A stretch of 64,000 bases of DNA, from assembly GCF_000364605.1 (NCBI RefSeq), contig NZ_KB822579.1:339595-403594 (forward strand), in the 5' to 3' direction. Origin of the DNA: Nocardioides sp. Iso805N. GTDB taxonomy: Bacteria > Actinomycetota > Actinomycetes > Propionibacteriales > Nocardioidaceae. Below, piece by piece: positions 14,881-24,497 of the stretch. The notes beneath the pieces were generated by a model. The model did no database searches. It had not been told where the DNA came from and worked only from the letters and a program-made list of their open reading frames with translations. Numbering within the stretch: position 1 is the stretch's first letter; every line of letters starts with the position of its first letter. The position numbers and the translations under genes are program-made.

Positions 14881-17800
14881 GTGCAGAACCGACGCCCTGT
14901 CATCGTCTGCGGAATCGGCATCGCGGCAGCAGCCGCGACAGTCGTCTTCGCCACCATCTCGCTGGCGCAGCCCCAGCACTCGGGGCCGCCGGCATCGGGT
15001 GCCGACGCGACGTCCCGCTCCTCCGTCGAGCGCGGTCACGCCGGCAGCGGTGGCGCCTCCGGCTCGACGAGCGGGAACGGCGAGCCGGCCTCGGTCGCCG
15101 ATGCGTTCCGCAACGCGCCCACCGCGCAGCCGTCGCAGCAGCACGAGCACCCCGTGACGAGCGCACCAGTACGGCTGGACCCGGCGCATCCCATCGCCAT
15201 GAACGACCCTGCCCCGGCGGTCGGCGGCGCGGTGGCCACCGGCACCAACGCCACCCTGGCGACCACGGGCACCAACCTGAGCGCCACCGGCCCGGCCGGC
15301 GTACCGCTGGCGGACACGTTCACCCTGGCCAGCAGGCCGGACTCGAGCCACGTGCTCTACCTCGACCCGCGCGGCGCCGTCCTCACGGGCCGGGCCTGGA
15401 CCGCCTATGCCGGCTCTCCCTATCGCGGCAAGCCGCTGGCGCTGGCGGCGTACACCTTCGGCGACACCGACCCCGCTTTCGACGCCGACGACCTCACCCA
15501 GCTGCAGATCGCCTGGCAGGAGGTCGCGGCCGACTATGCCGCCTTCGACATCAACGTGACCCTGGCGCCGCAGGACGCCGCTGCGATCGGCCGCGACAGC
15601 ACCGGTGACACGACCTTCGGGACCCAGGTGATGCTCACCTCCACGCCCGACCCGGCCAAGAAGGCCGGCGGCATCGCCTGGCTCGGCGCCTCCACCGGGT
15701 ACGACGGCACCCACGACCCGATGTACTGGCAGCCGGCACTGGACTTCTCCTCCTCGGGCACGACCGGCCACAACATCGGCCAGACCGCTGCCCACGAGGC
15801 CGGCCACACCTGGGGCCTGGTGCACGAGAGCGACTCCCGGCCGTACTACCCCGGCTCGACGACGTGGGGCCCGATCATGGGCACGTCCTACTACTCCGCG
15901 ATGGGGCAGTGGTCGATGGGCGAGTTCAAGGGCGCACGGCTCAACATGAGTCGGACCGTGACCAACCCGACCACCAAGAAGACCACCGTGGTCTACTCCC
16001 ACCAGGACGAGGTGGGCACGATCAGGTCCGTCCTCGGCGGCGCTGAGTCCGACAACGGCCCGGACGCGAGTCCCACCGCCATCGCCGCCGGGCAGACCGT
16101 GGACGGCCTGATCACCAGCAACGCCGACACCGACTCGTTCACCTACACCGGAACCGGTGGCGTCCTGCTCCACGTCGCGCCGACCGCATCGATCAGCGAC
16201 CTCGACCTGGCGCTCGACGTCATCGACACCACCTCGACCGACGACCCGGTGCTCGCCTCCGGGTTGAACCCGCCGCTGCGGGTGCTCGCCTCTGGCGGGT
16301 ATGGGTCGGTGGCCGGTGGCGAGGACTCGTCCTTCCTCATCCCGACCACCGACTCGGACCACACCTACCGGATCACGGTGGCCGGCGGCGGCAACGGCGC
16401 CTCGCCGTACGCCGACGCGACCGCCTACAGCTCCTACGGGTCCCTCGGTTCCTATTCCCTCAGCGTCACCGCCCAGCCGGACGGTTCGACCGGCGGCTCG
16501 GCCGACGCCGGCGGTGCCGGTACCTCGAGTGGCAAGGGATTCACGTTCGACGCTGTCTCGGTGCTCACACGCACACCCGGCGTGGCGATGAAGTTCAAGG
16601 TGGACTACGACCAGGGCGAGCTCGACCCGGCCGACGTGCTGTGGGCCTGGAAGTCGTCGAGGCCGAGCTGCGTGTTCAGCGGCGCGACGTCCGCCGAACC
16701 CCGACTCACCTGCCTCGCCACCGACACCGGCAGCGTCACCGTGACCGGCACCGCCACCCCGGCCGGATCCGCGCCGCAGAGCCGGTCGGTCACCTTCGCG
16801 CTGGCCGGCACCAAGCAGGCCGCACCGCAGCTCGGTCTGTCGGTGGCGGGCCAGTCGACGGATGCCGTATCGGTGTGCAGCGGCAACACCGGCGTGATCC
16901 GCGGCACGATCCTCGACCAGTACGGGCGCCCGATCTACGGCGCCAACGTGCGGCTCTTCAGCGGGAGCGCCGTCACCATCCTCAAGAGCGACATCCACGG
17001 CTGGGTGACCGCGTCGATGTCCACCAAGCCGGCCGTCTCCTACAGCATCGACGGGCTGGCCACCGGCGTCTTCCCAGCACAGGCCACCCGCGTGGTGCGG
17101 ACGGTCAGCACCACGCCGCCGCCATGCTTCGGCTCGGGCACCACCGTCACCCTCGGGCACGCCGACGTCACGGCGGTCCCCGGCGTGGCGACGCCGCTGA
17201 CCGCGACGGTCGCGGCCGGTAGCCTGCCTGTCACCGGCGTGCCCGTGTCGTTCACCGAGACGTACGCCGACGCCAACGGCAAGCAGGTGAGCAAGGCGCT
17301 GGGTGCGGCGACGACCAACGAGAAGGGCGTCGCGACGTACTCGCTCAAGGCGCTGACCACGACCCCCAACGGCACGCTGACCGCGACCGTCGCGAAGTCG
17401 ACGATCGTGCCGGTGGCGCTCGTCTCCGCAGCCGGGACGCTGAGCGTGGCGACCTCGCCGACGATGGACTTCGACCCGTCGTCGTTCGCCATCAACGGCG
17501 ACACCGAGTTCACCGCGACCGGCCATCACGAGGACCACCTCATCAGCGGCGTCGCCGCCACCGTCGCGGGTCGGCTGACGGCCGGCTGGGGCGCGACCGC
17601 GATCACCCCGGCCGGCATCCCGGTGACGGTGGCGGTGACCTACCCGAACCCCAAGGGCGGTGCCGACCTGCGGCGCACGTACGCCGGCACCACCGCCGCG
17701 AACGGCTGGTTCCGGATCGGCGTGCTCAACCCGCCGGCCGGCAAGGTCACCGTCCTGGCGGCCCGCTCGACCTACCTCCCGGCGGTGGCGGAGGTGCCGT

Positions 17801-18147
17801 TCGACGACGCCGATGGCGGCCAGGCCTCCTTCACCGTCTCGAAGTGGAACGGCCTGATGACGCCGGCCGCCGCCACGATCGCGCCAGGTCAGACGGTCTA
17901 CCTGACCGCGACACTGGTCTCACCGATCCTCGACGGCTCTCCGCGCAAGGCCCCCGCCACGAACCTCACCTTCACCGCGCGGTGGGTCTCCGCGGACGGC
18001 AAGCGCTACGCGGTCTGGCCGAAGCTGACCTCCAGGAGCTCCGTCGCGGCGCTCGGCACCCCCGGCCTCGGGGCCGGGACCATCACCATCACGCCGGTGG
18101 CCAGCACTGCTTACACCGCCGTCGCGAGCACCGTCACGATCCAGTAG
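14881..18147 (+). CDS. Secreted zinc metalloprotease (metzincin-like) with Ig-like repeats
   Basis: 1088 residues. An N-terminal signal peptide (hydrophobic segment about 7-29) is followed by a low-complexity Ser/Gly/Ala linker. The catalytic domain carries the extended zinc motif HEAGHTWGLVH (His305, Glu306, His309, His315), with the third ligand after a glycine as in metzincins. From about residue 400 a pre-peptidase-C-like beta domain (DGLITSNADTDSFTYTG) follows, then several beta-sandwich repeats resembling bacterial Ig-like adhesive or surface domains to the end. No sorting motif or C-terminal anchor is seen, so it is probably released outside the cell. The start is GTG 14881. Substrate is unknown. 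It stands alone, with no obvious operon partner. Confidence 0.85.
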   Translation: MQNRRPVIVCGIGIAAAAATVVFATISLAQPQHSGPPASGADATSRSSVERGHAGSGGASGSTSGNGEPASVADAFRNAPTAQPSQQHEHPVTSAPVRLDPAHPIAMNDPAPAVGGAVATGTNATLATTGTNLSATGPAGVPLADTFTLASRPDSSHVLYLDPRGAVLTGRAWTAYAGSPYRGKPLALAAYTFGDTDPAFDADDLTQLQIAWQEVAADYAAFDINVTLAPQDAAAIGRDSTGDTTFGTQVMLTSTPDPAKKAGGIAWLGASTGYDGTHDPMYWQPALDFSSSGTTGHNIGQTAAHEAGHTWGLVHESDSRPYYPGSTTWGPIMGTSYYSAMGQWSMGEFKGARLNMSRTVTNPTTKKTTVVYSHQDEVGTIRSVLGGAESDNGPDASPTAIAAGQTVDGLITSNADTDSFTYTGTGGVLLHVAPTASISDLDLALDVIDTTSTDDPVLASGLNPPLRVLASGGYGSVAGGEDSSFLIPTTDSDHTYRITVAGGGNGASPYADATAYSSYGSLGSYSLSVTAQPDGSTGGSADAGGAGTSSGKGFTFDAVSVLTRTPGVAMKFKVDYDQGELDPADVLWAWKSSRPSCVFSGATSAEPRLTCLATDTGSVTVTGTATPAGSAPQSRSVTFALAGTKQAAPQLGLSVAGQSTDAVSVCSGNTGVIRGTILDQYGRPIYGANVRLFSGSAVTILKSDIHGWVTASMSTKPAVSYSIDGLATGVFPAQATRVVRTVSTTPPPCFGSGTTVTLGHADVTAVPGVATPLTATVAAGSLPVTGVPVSFTETYADANGKQVSKALGAATTNEKGVATYSLKALTTTPNGTLTATVAKSTIVPVALVSAAGTLSVATSPTMDFDPSSFAINGDTEFTATGHHEDHLISGVAATVAGRLTAGWGATAITPAGIPVTVAVTYPNPKGGADLRRTYAGTTAANGWFRIGVLNPPAGKVTVLAARSTYLPAVAEVPFDDADGGQASFTVSKWNGLMTPAAATIAPGQTVYLTATLVSPILDGSPRKAPATNLTFTARWVSADGKRYAVWPKLTSRSSVAALGTPGLGAGTITITPVASTAYTAVASTVTIQ

Positions 18148-18245
18148 CCACCGGTGCAGCCGCCCCGGTGGGCCAGGCTCGTCGAAGGGTCACTTTCCGC
18201 CGGTCGAGTGTCCCGGCAACGTCGTCCGCATGGCATGCTCACGCC

Positions 18246-18731
18246 GTGGCGAAGGCATCGAGCGGCACCCCGGCGACCGTCGCGCTGACCCGGGCGGGCG
18301 TGGCCTTCACCCTGCACGCCTACCAGCACGACGAGTCATCCAGGTCGTACGGCGAGGAGGCCGCCGAGCTGCTCGGCGTGGACCGGGCCCGGATATTCAA
18401 GACACTGGTGGCCGATGTGGGCGGCCGGCTGACGGTCGCCGTCGTACCGGTCGCGCACCAGCTCGACCTCAAGGCACTGGCCCGTGCGTGCGGGGCGAAG
18501 AAGGCCGAGATTGCGGATCCGGCCGCAGCCACCCGCAGCAGTGGCTACGTGCTGGGCGGCATCTCGCCGATCGGCCAGCGCACGCCGCTGCCGACCGTCG
18601 TGGATGCAAGCGTCACCGAGTTCGCGTCGGTCTTCGTCAGCGCCGGGCGCCGCGGACTGCAGCTGGAGCTGGCACCGGCCGACCTGGTCAGTCTCACGCG
18701 AGCCGTCACCGCGGCGATCGCCACCTTGTAG
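18246..18731 (+). CDS. ybaK: YbaK/EbsC-type Cys-tRNA(Pro) deacylase
   Basis: 161 residues, the usual length. Trans-editing enzyme that hydrolyses mischarged Cys-tRNA(Pro). Family features are FTLHAYQHDESSRSYGEEAAELLGV at the N terminus, RIFKTLVADVGG with the conserved catalytic-region Lys, and YVLGGISPIGQRTPLPTVVD. The start is GTG 18246, preceded 6 nt upstream by CATGCT, a -10-like hexamer (18234-18239), so the mRNA is probably leaderless. The open frame continues upstream into the metalloprotease in a different frame, which is not coding. Confidence 0.92.
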   Translation: MAKASSGTPATVALTRAGVAFTLHAYQHDESSRSYGEEAAELLGVDRARIFKTLVADVGGRLTVAVVPVAHQLDLKALARACGAKKAEIADPAAATRSSGYVLGGISPIGQRTPLPTVVDASVTEFASVFVSAGRRGLQLELAPADLVSLTRAVTAAIATL

Positions 18732-18794
18732 TCGGTCGCCACGAGCGCCCGGATCCGGGGACCCGGCCGCTCGGCCACCGGTAGCGTGACCTGT

Positions 18795-20456
18795 GTGCCG
18801 ATGCCGATCCTCGGTTGGACCCGCGGCTACCGCCGCGCGTGGCTGCGTGGCGACCTCCTCGCCGGGATCACCGTCACCGCCTACCTGATCCCGCAGGTGA
18901 TGGCGAACGCGGAGCTCGCCGGTCTGCCCGCGGTCGTCGGCCTCTGGGCCGCCCTGGGCGCGTTGCTGGGCTACGTCCTGGTTGGCACGTCGCGGTTGCT
19001 CTCGATGGGTCCGGAGTCGACGGCCGCGCTGATGACCGCGACCACGATCGCCGGTGTCTCCGCCGCCGACCGGCCCGAGACGGCGATGGCGCTCGCGCTG
19101 CTGGCCGCAGTCTTCTGCGTGATCGGCTGGGCCGCCCGGCTCGCGGCGCTGGCGGAGCTGCTCTCCAAGCCGATCCTGGTGGGGTACATGGCCGGCATCG
19201 CGGTGGTGATGATCACCTCGCAGCTCGACGAGCTGCTCGGCTTCACGATCCACGGCGACGGCTTCCTCCCCGAGGTCAGGTACGCCGTGACGCACCTCGG
19301 GCAGACCCACGCGCCGACGCTGATCCTCGGCGGCTCCGTACTGGCCGGGCTGCTGATCGCCAGCAGGCTCTGGCCCAAGGCCCCGGTCGCGCTCTTCGGG
19401 ATGCTCGCCGCGACCGCCGTCTCCAGCGCGCTCGACCTCTCCGACCACGGGGTTGCGACGGTGGGCCACATCGCCGCCGGGCTTCCCGACGTACGGCGTC
19501 CCGACCTGGCGCCGCACCAGTGGCTCGACCTGGTCGGGCCGGCGCTGGGGATCGCGTTCGTCACCTTCACCGACACGATCCTGACCGGGCGCGCTTTCGT
19601 CGTCGAGGGCGAGGGTCGGCCCGACGCGAAGCGGGAGCTGCTCGGGCTGGGCGCCGCGAATCTCGGGGCCGGGCTGCTGCAGGGTCTTCCGGTCAGCAGC
19701 AGCGGTTCGCGGACGGCGATCGCGCAGGCCGTCGGCGGGAAGTCGCAGCTCACCGGTGGGATCACGCTGGTGGCGACGGCTGTCGCCGTGCTGACGATCC
19801 GGCCGGTGCTGGAGGCGTTCCCGACGGCCGCGCTGGGTGCCGTCGTGGTCTATGCCGCGGTGCGGCTGGTCGACCTCCCGGAGATGATCCGATTCTGGCG
19901 CTTCCGGCACAGCGAGCTGGTGCTCGCGCTGGCGACAGCTGTCGCGGTGCTCGGCGTCGGCGTGCTCTACGGGATCGTGGTGGCGATCGGTCTCTCGGTG
20001 CTCGACCTGCTGCGCCGGGTCGCCCGGCCGCATGACGCGGTCCTCGGCAACGTCCCGGGCCTGGCCGGGATGCACGACGTGGCCGACTACCCGGCCGCGC
20101 AGCCGGTGCCGGGGCTGGTCATCTACCGCTACGACTCACCGCTCTTCTTCGCCAACGCCGAGGACTTCCGCTCCCGAGCGCTCGGCGCGCTTGCTGACTA
20201 TCCGGACACGCGCTGGTTCGTGCTCAACACCGAGGCGATCAGCGGCATCGACGTCACCGCGGCCGATCTGCTGGAGGAGGTGCGTGCCGAGATGGCCGCG
20301 CGTGGTGTCGTGTTCGCTCTGGCGCGGCTGAAGCAGGACCTGCGCGACGCGCTGGCACCGACCGGGATCCTGGACCGCATCGGGCACGATCGGATCTTCC
20401 TGACGCTGCCGACGGCCGTGCTGGCGTTCGAGAGCTGGCACGCATCGCAACCCTGA
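18795..20456 (+). CDS. SulP family anion transporter with STAS domain
   Basis: 553 residues. Inner-membrane anion permease (sulfate, bicarbonate or carboxylate). The N-terminal SulP membrane domain has 12-14 helices, starting RGDLLAGITVTAYLIPQVMANAELAGLP. It ends with a cytoplasmic STAS domain (about 425-550, with FVLNTEAISGIDVTAADLLEE). The start GTG 18795 is preferred over GTG 18786 because TAGCGT (18782-18787) lies 7 nt before it as a -10 hexamer. Sulfate is a tempting substrate given the two sulfatases 9-17 kb away, but SulP specificity cannot be read from sequence. It converges on the gene at 20492. Confidence 0.9.
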   Translation: MPMPILGWTRGYRRAWLRGDLLAGITVTAYLIPQVMANAELAGLPAVVGLWAALGALLGYVLVGTSRLLSMGPESTAALMTATTIAGVSAADRPETAMALALLAAVFCVIGWAARLAALAELLSKPILVGYMAGIAVVMITSQLDELLGFTIHGDGFLPEVRYAVTHLGQTHAPTLILGGSVLAGLLIASRLWPKAPVALFGMLAATAVSSALDLSDHGVATVGHIAAGLPDVRRPDLAPHQWLDLVGPALGIAFVTFTDTILTGRAFVVEGEGRPDAKRELLGLGAANLGAGLLQGLPVSSSGSRTAIAQAVGGKSQLTGGITLVATAVAVLTIRPVLEAFPTAALGAVVVYAAVRLVDLPEMIRFWRFRHSELVLALATAVAVLGVGVLYGIVVAIGLSVLDLLRRVARPHDAVLGNVPGLAGMHDVADYPAAQPVPGLVIYRYDSPLFFANAEDFRSRALGALADYPDTRWFVLNTEAISGIDVTAADLLEEVRAEMAARGVVFALARLKQDLRDALAPTGILDRIGHDRIFLTLPTAVLAFESWHASQP

Positions 20457-20491
20457 CCGAGGCATCGTGCGACCGCGACGACGGCAGCGCC

Positions 20492-21745
20492 TCAGCCTCG
20501 ACGCAGTCGCCCTGCGATGCGCTCCTTCAGTGATCGTCGCGCCGGCGCGCGCCGCGGCACCGGGACCCCGGCGCGCACGGCCGGATCGAAGTCCACCGCG
20601 GCGATGGCGTCGTCGAAGGCGGAGCCGTCCTCGCCCGGCTTGAAGATGTGGTCCAGTCCGTGCCGGTCGAGATAGCCGGCGTAGCGCTCGAACCGCTCCG
20701 CATGACCTGAGACGGTCGGGCCGTAGTCGGCGCCGGCGGCGAGCACGGCGGCATCCGCCAGCTTCGGATCGCCGAGCGAGCGCACCACCAGGTGCGGGAT
20801 CTCGTGATAGCGGGCCAGCTCCAGGGTGCGGGAGTCGTGCGCGAGCACGTAGGCCGGCGTACCGGCGAGGAGAGCGGCGATGTTGCCGTGGATCCGGGTG
20901 CCGAAGCTGAAGTCGTAGCGGGAGAGCTCCCGGAGCCAGGTGGTCGAGTTGAGCGCCATCCAGGCCCGGCCGCCCGCGATCAGCGGATGCCCCGGTCGGG
21001 TCGGGAGCAGCGGGTCGCTCGCGCCCTTGCCGGCGTACTCCTCACCGAGCAGCAACCCCAGCGACTGCAGGTCCTGGGCGACGTAGTCCAGTCGGTCGTA
21101 GCGGGCGACGTTGTGCTCGATGATCGGACCCATCTCGCTCACGTACGGCGAGAGGTTCAGCGCGATGGGGGAGTCGGTCGTCAGCTCCGGCAGCGGCCGC
21201 AGCGCGAGATCGTCACCCCGCAGGAACATCGACGGGCAGCCGATGATGTCGACGGTGTCACTGGGGAAGCCGAGGCCGAGCAGGTAGTCGCGGGTGAACT
21301 CCCCGCGCACACCGATGGAGGGGCCACGCTCCAGCAGCGCGCCGACGAACCGCTTCACCGAGACGTCGATCTGGGAGGCGTGGTTGGCGTTCCACTCACC
21401 GTCGGCGCTGGCCTGCGCGCCGACCCCGATCACGGTGACGGGGATCTTCAGCCGCTCGATCAGGTCGCTGAGCGAGTCGAGCCGCTCCCGGAAGGTCCAG
21501 CGGAACGCGTTGGCCAGCGGGATGACGAGGTGGTCGACGTGCTCGTGGTGCCAACCCGGATCCAGCCGGGGGCCGCGGGTGGGACCGGGCCGTACGTGGT
21601 TGCCACGCGAGGCTAGCTGCCGCTCCACGGCGTAGGTGTAGAGCAGGTTGCCCAGGTTGTCGCCGAAGAGATTCTGCTCCCACTGCTCGTACGCGTGGGG
21701 GTTGGCGGTCGCCGGCTGGTAGGACCGGACGTAGACGTTAGTCAT
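20492..21745 (-). CDS. Polysaccharide pyruvyl transferase family protein
   Basis: 417 residues. The pattern of the polysaccharide pyruvyl transferase domain is present: NLFGDNLGNLLYTYAVER near the start, VTVIGVGAQAS in the middle, SIGVRGEFTRDYLLGLGF and the closing block FSFGTRIHGNIAALLAGTPAYVLAHDSRTLELA. The family transfers pyruvate ketals onto cell-surface sugars or acts in teichuronic-type polymers. No other glycan gene is adjacent, so its partner polymer is unknown. The start is taken as ATG 21745; a TTG 9 nt upstream is possible. An unusually AT-rich spacer separates it from the divergent M20 peptidase. Confidence 0.82.
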   Translation of the reverse strand: MTNVYVRSYQPATANPHAYEQWEQNLFGDNLGNLLYTYAVERQLASRGNHVRPGPTRGPRLDPGWHHEHVDHLVIPLANAFRWTFRERLDSLSDLIERLKIPVTVIGVGAQASADGEWNANHASQIDVSVKRFVGALLERGPSIGVRGEFTRDYLLGLGFPSDTVDIIGCPSMFLRGDDLALRPLPELTTDSPIALNLSPYVSEMGPIIEHNVARYDRLDYVAQDLQSLGLLLGEEYAGKGASDPLLPTRPGHPLIAGGRAWMALNSTTWLRELSRYDFSFGTRIHGNIAALLAGTPAYVLAHDSRTLELARYHEIPHLVVRSLGDPKLADAAVLAAGADYGPTVSGHAERFERYAGYLDRHGLDHIFKPGEDGSAFDDAIAAVDFDPAVRAGVPVPRRAPARRSLKERIAGRLRRG

Positions 21746-21802
21746 AGTATCCAAACTGTATTACATAACTTTGATGACGCGACGACCCGATAGCGTAAGC
21801 AC
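21746..21802. promoter_or_regulatory. AT-rich divergent promoter region
   Basis: A short AT-rich island (about 21735-21775) stands out in 70% GC surroundings. On the plus strand TAGCGT (21791-21796) ends 6 nt before ATG 21803. On the minus strand TACAGT (21755-21760) is a possible -10 for the pyruvyl transferase gene. Confidence 0.5.
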
Positions 21803-23119
21803 ATGCCCACCCCTCCTGTCCCGTCGGCTGCCGATGAGGTCGTCGAGATCGCCCGCGACCTGATCCGGATCGACACCTCCAACTTCGGGGACGACTCCGG
21901 GCCGGGGGAGCGGAAGGCGGCCGAGTACGTCGCCGGGCTCCTCGACGAGGTCGGCATCTCCTCGCGGCTGCACGAGCCCGCGACCGGCCGCACGTCGCTG
22001 GTCGCGCACTGGGGCGAGGACGCCCCCGACGGCCGCCCCGCGCTGCTGATCCACGGTCACCTCGACGTGGTGCCCGCAGAGGCCTCCGACTGGCAGGTCG
22101 ACCCGTTCTCCGGGGAGATCCGGGACGACTACGTATGGGGTCGCGGCGCGGTCGACATGAAGGACTTCGACGCGATGGTGCTCAGCGTCGTGCGGGCCCG
22201 GCAGCGAGCCGGCCGTCCGCCGTCGCGCCGCGTCGTCCTCGCCTTCACGGCCGACGAGGAGGCCGGCGGCCATCTCGGCGCGCAGAAGCTGGTGGAGGAC
22301 CTGCCCGAGGAGTTCGACGGCGTCACCGAGGGGATCGGCGAGGTCGGCGGCTTCAGCACCACCATCCGGGGCCGCCGGCTCTACCTGATCGAGGCCGCCG
22401 AGAAGGGGATGGCCTGGATGCGGCTGACCGCCCGCGGTACGGCCGGACACGGTTCGATGATCAACCGCGACAACGCGGTGGCCCGGCTGGCCGCCGCGGT
22501 CGCCCGGATCGGCGCGCACGAGTGGCCGGTGCAGCTGACCCCGACCATTCAGACCCTGCTGGCGGCGGTGGCCGAACTGGTCGGCACCGAGGCCACCCCG
22601 GAGAACGCGGCCAGCCTGATCGAGGAGTTCGGCCCTGCTGCCCGCATGATCGGCGCGACGCTGAGCCATGTCACCAACCCGACCATGCTGGGCGCCGGGT
22701 ACAAGGTCAACGTGATTCCGACCGAGGCGACCGCCCATGTCGACGGGCGCTTCCTGCCCGGTTACGAGGACGAGTTCTTCGCCGAGCTCGCGCGGCTGTG
22801 CGGCGAGGGCGTGGAGGTCGACTTCGTCTCCAACCAGCCCCCGTGGGAGACGCCTTACGAGGGCCAGGTGGTCGATGCCATGACGCGTTCGCTGCTCGCC
22901 GAGGACCCTGGCGCCGCGGTGGCGCCGTACCTGATGTCGGCGGGGACCGATGCCAAGCACTTCACCAAGCTCGGCATCAAGACCTTCGGCTTCGCCCCGC
23001 TCCGGCTGCCCGAGGACCTGGACTTCACCGGCCTGTTCCACGGGATCGACGAGCGCGTCCCCACCGACGGGTTGGAGTTCGGCGCCCGGGTGATGGACAG
23101 GTTCCTCGACCAGGCCTGA
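21803..23119 (+). CDS. M20 family metallopeptidase / amidohydrolase
   Basis: 438 residues. Two-zinc exopeptidase or deacylase of the M20/M25/M40 family (ArgE/DapE/CPG2-like). Zinc ligands and catalytic residues are visible: HGHLDVVPA (His and Asp), GRGAVDMKD (bridging Asp), FTADEEAGG (catalytic Glu pair) and AGTDAKHF (C-terminal His). A dimerisation domain sits between about 200 and 320. The length matches the family. The substrate may be a peptide or an N-acyl amino acid. The start ATG has a -10 hexamer 6 nt before it and no ribosome site. It is divergent from the pyruvyl transferase gene. Confidence 0.92.
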   Translation: MPTPPVPSAADEVVEIARDLIRIDTSNFGDDSGPGERKAAEYVAGLLDEVGISSRLHEPATGRTSLVAHWGEDAPDGRPALLIHGHLDVVPAEASDWQVDPFSGEIRDDYVWGRGAVDMKDFDAMVLSVVRARQRAGRPPSRRVVLAFTADEEAGGHLGAQKLVEDLPEEFDGVTEGIGEVGGFSTTIRGRRLYLIEAAEKGMAWMRLTARGTAGHGSMINRDNAVARLAAAVARIGAHEWPVQLTPTIQTLLAAVAELVGTEATPENAASLIEEFGPAARMIGATLSHVTNPTMLGAGYKVNVIPTEATAHVDGRFLPGYEDEFFAELARLCGEGVEVDFVSNQPPWETPYEGQVVDAMTRSLLAEDPGAAVAPYLMSAGTDAKHFTKLGIKTFGFAPLRLPEDLDFTGLFHGIDERVPTDGLEFGARVMDRFLDQA

Positions 23120-23125
23120 CGCCGG

Positions 23126-24112
23126 TCAGGCTGCGACCACGCGGTCGCGGCCGGCCGTCTTGGCCCGGTAGAGCGCCTCGTCGGTGCGGTGCATGAGGTC
23201 GGTGAGGGTCTCGCCCGCACGGTGCACGACCAGGCCGATCGAGCAGGTCTGCCCCAGCGGTACGCCGCGCCTGATCCGCTCGGCGATCTGCGGAGCGGCG
23301 TCGATGTCGTAGAGGGCGAGGGCGAACTCCTCGCCGCCCCAGCGGGCACACACGTCGCCGGCCGGGACGACCTGCTCGATCACCCTGGCGAACGCGATCA
23401 GCATCTCGTCGCCGGCGAGGTGTCCGTGCGCGTCGTTGAACCGCTTGAAGTGGTCCAGATCCACCAGCAGTACGGCGACGGGCACGTGGTCCGCCAGCAT
23501 GCGGCCCAGCTGTGCGTCCCAGTACCGCCTGTTCGCCAACCCGGTGAGCGGGTCCGTGGCGGCGAGCCGCTCGAGGTCGGCGCGGGCCGAGCGGAGCTTG
23601 TCGTTCAACCAGGCAGGCAGCTCCGCGACGGCGCTCCACACGATCAGCGCGATGCCGAGCCGGACGATGAGCTGCTCGGCCGGCACGGTGTGGTTGACCC
23701 GGATGAAGGTGGGCACGGTCGGGAGCAGCAGGATCAACGAGACTCCGCGGTCCTGGGTAAGCCCGGCGAACAGGAAGCCGAGCACCACCGCGCCCATGCA
23801 GAGCGTCGCCGCCACCGGTGCCGCGAACGACGCGCCGAGCATGCCCAGCAGGAGCATCACCGGCCAGGCCAACAGCGGCCACCGGGGTCGAAGCTGGTGG
23901 ACGAGGACCCAGAGCACTCCGGTGAGCGCGGTGGCGATCACGTAGTAGACGAACGACGCGCGGTCGAGCTCGTCGGTGGAGATGGACGCGAGCAGCCCGA
24001 TGGTCGCGATCCCGAGCGAGCCGAACAGTCCGATCCGGTGCCACGCGGACACGTCGACGACCGATGCAGGAGATCGGTGCCGACCGTTGGGGTTGCGCTG
24101 CAGGCGGGGCAT
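23126..24112 (-). CDS. Membrane-bound diguanylate cyclase (GGDEF)
   Basis: 328 residues. The N-terminal half holds about five to six transmembrane helices (residues 30-165). A GGDEF domain (about 170-328) follows, starting ATDPLTGLANRRYWDAQL and with the active-site motif GGEEF in RWGGEEFALAL, so it is predicted to make cyclic di-GMP. The primary inhibitory-site motif RxxD is not obvious just upstream of GGEEF. It converges on the M20 gene with only 6 nt between the stop codons. ATG 24112 is preceded by TACGCT 8 nt away on the minus strand. Confidence 0.92.
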   Translation of the reverse strand: MPRLQRNPNGRHRSPASVVDVSAWHRIGLFGSLGIATIGLLASISTDELDRASFVYYVIATALTGVLWVLVHQLRPRWPLLAWPVMLLLGMLGASFAAPVAATLCMGAVVLGFLFAGLTQDRGVSLILLLPTVPTFIRVNHTVPAEQLIVRLGIALIVWSAVAELPAWLNDKLRSARADLERLAATDPLTGLANRRYWDAQLGRMLADHVPVAVLLVDLDHFKRFNDAHGHLAGDEMLIAFARVIEQVVPAGDVCARWGGEEFALALYDIDAAPQIAERIRRGVPLGQTCSIGLVVHRAGETLTDLMHRTDEALYRAKTAGRDRVVAA

Positions 24113-24217
24113 CAAACGCCAGCGTAGGGAACAACACCCCGGGATGGGGACTCATGTCCGTCAACCGATCGGTCCGACCCGCGGACCGACCTGGGCCTGA
24201 CGCCGCCGAACGCCACC

Positions 24218-24436
24218 TCAGGCCGTGCGAACGGCGCGGATGATCTTGCGACGAAGCACCACGCGACGGATGCCGTCGGAGCTGATCCGCACCCTGTCCA
24301 GCTCCCAACCGCCGTGCTCAGCTCGCTCGACGAGGAGCTTGGTGACGACGTTGCGGGAGAAGTCGCGGCTGAAGCTGATCTTGTCGAACTCCCACTCCAC
24401 ACCGGGGCGGGATGAACGTTGTTCGCGCTTGCTCAT
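24218..24436 (-). CDS. DUF5703 family small protein
   Basis: 72 residues, a basic single-domain protein matching the DUF5703 pattern: EWEFDKISFSRDFSRN, then a helix and ELDRVRISSDGIRRVVLRRKIIR. The function is unknown; the family is restricted to actinobacteria. ATG 24436 has an AGGAGG ribosome site 10 nt upstream. It lies 61 nt downstream of the aldo/keto reductase on the same strand and could be co-transcribed. Confidence 0.8.
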   Translation of the reverse strand: MSKREQRSSRPGVEWEFDKISFSRDFSRNVVTKLLVERAEHGGWELDRVRISSDGIRRVVLRRKIIRAVRTA

Positions 24437-24497
24437 CGGATGCGGTTCCTCCTGTGGGCCAGGACGGCGCTCGGGCAGCGCCAGGGATCGGGTCGGA

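Noticed and set aside
14857..17538. 893-codon minus-strand open frame within the metalloprotease gene
   Set aside because: Arg/Gly/Val/His-rich composition, no family, and it mirrors the codon pattern of the sense gene.
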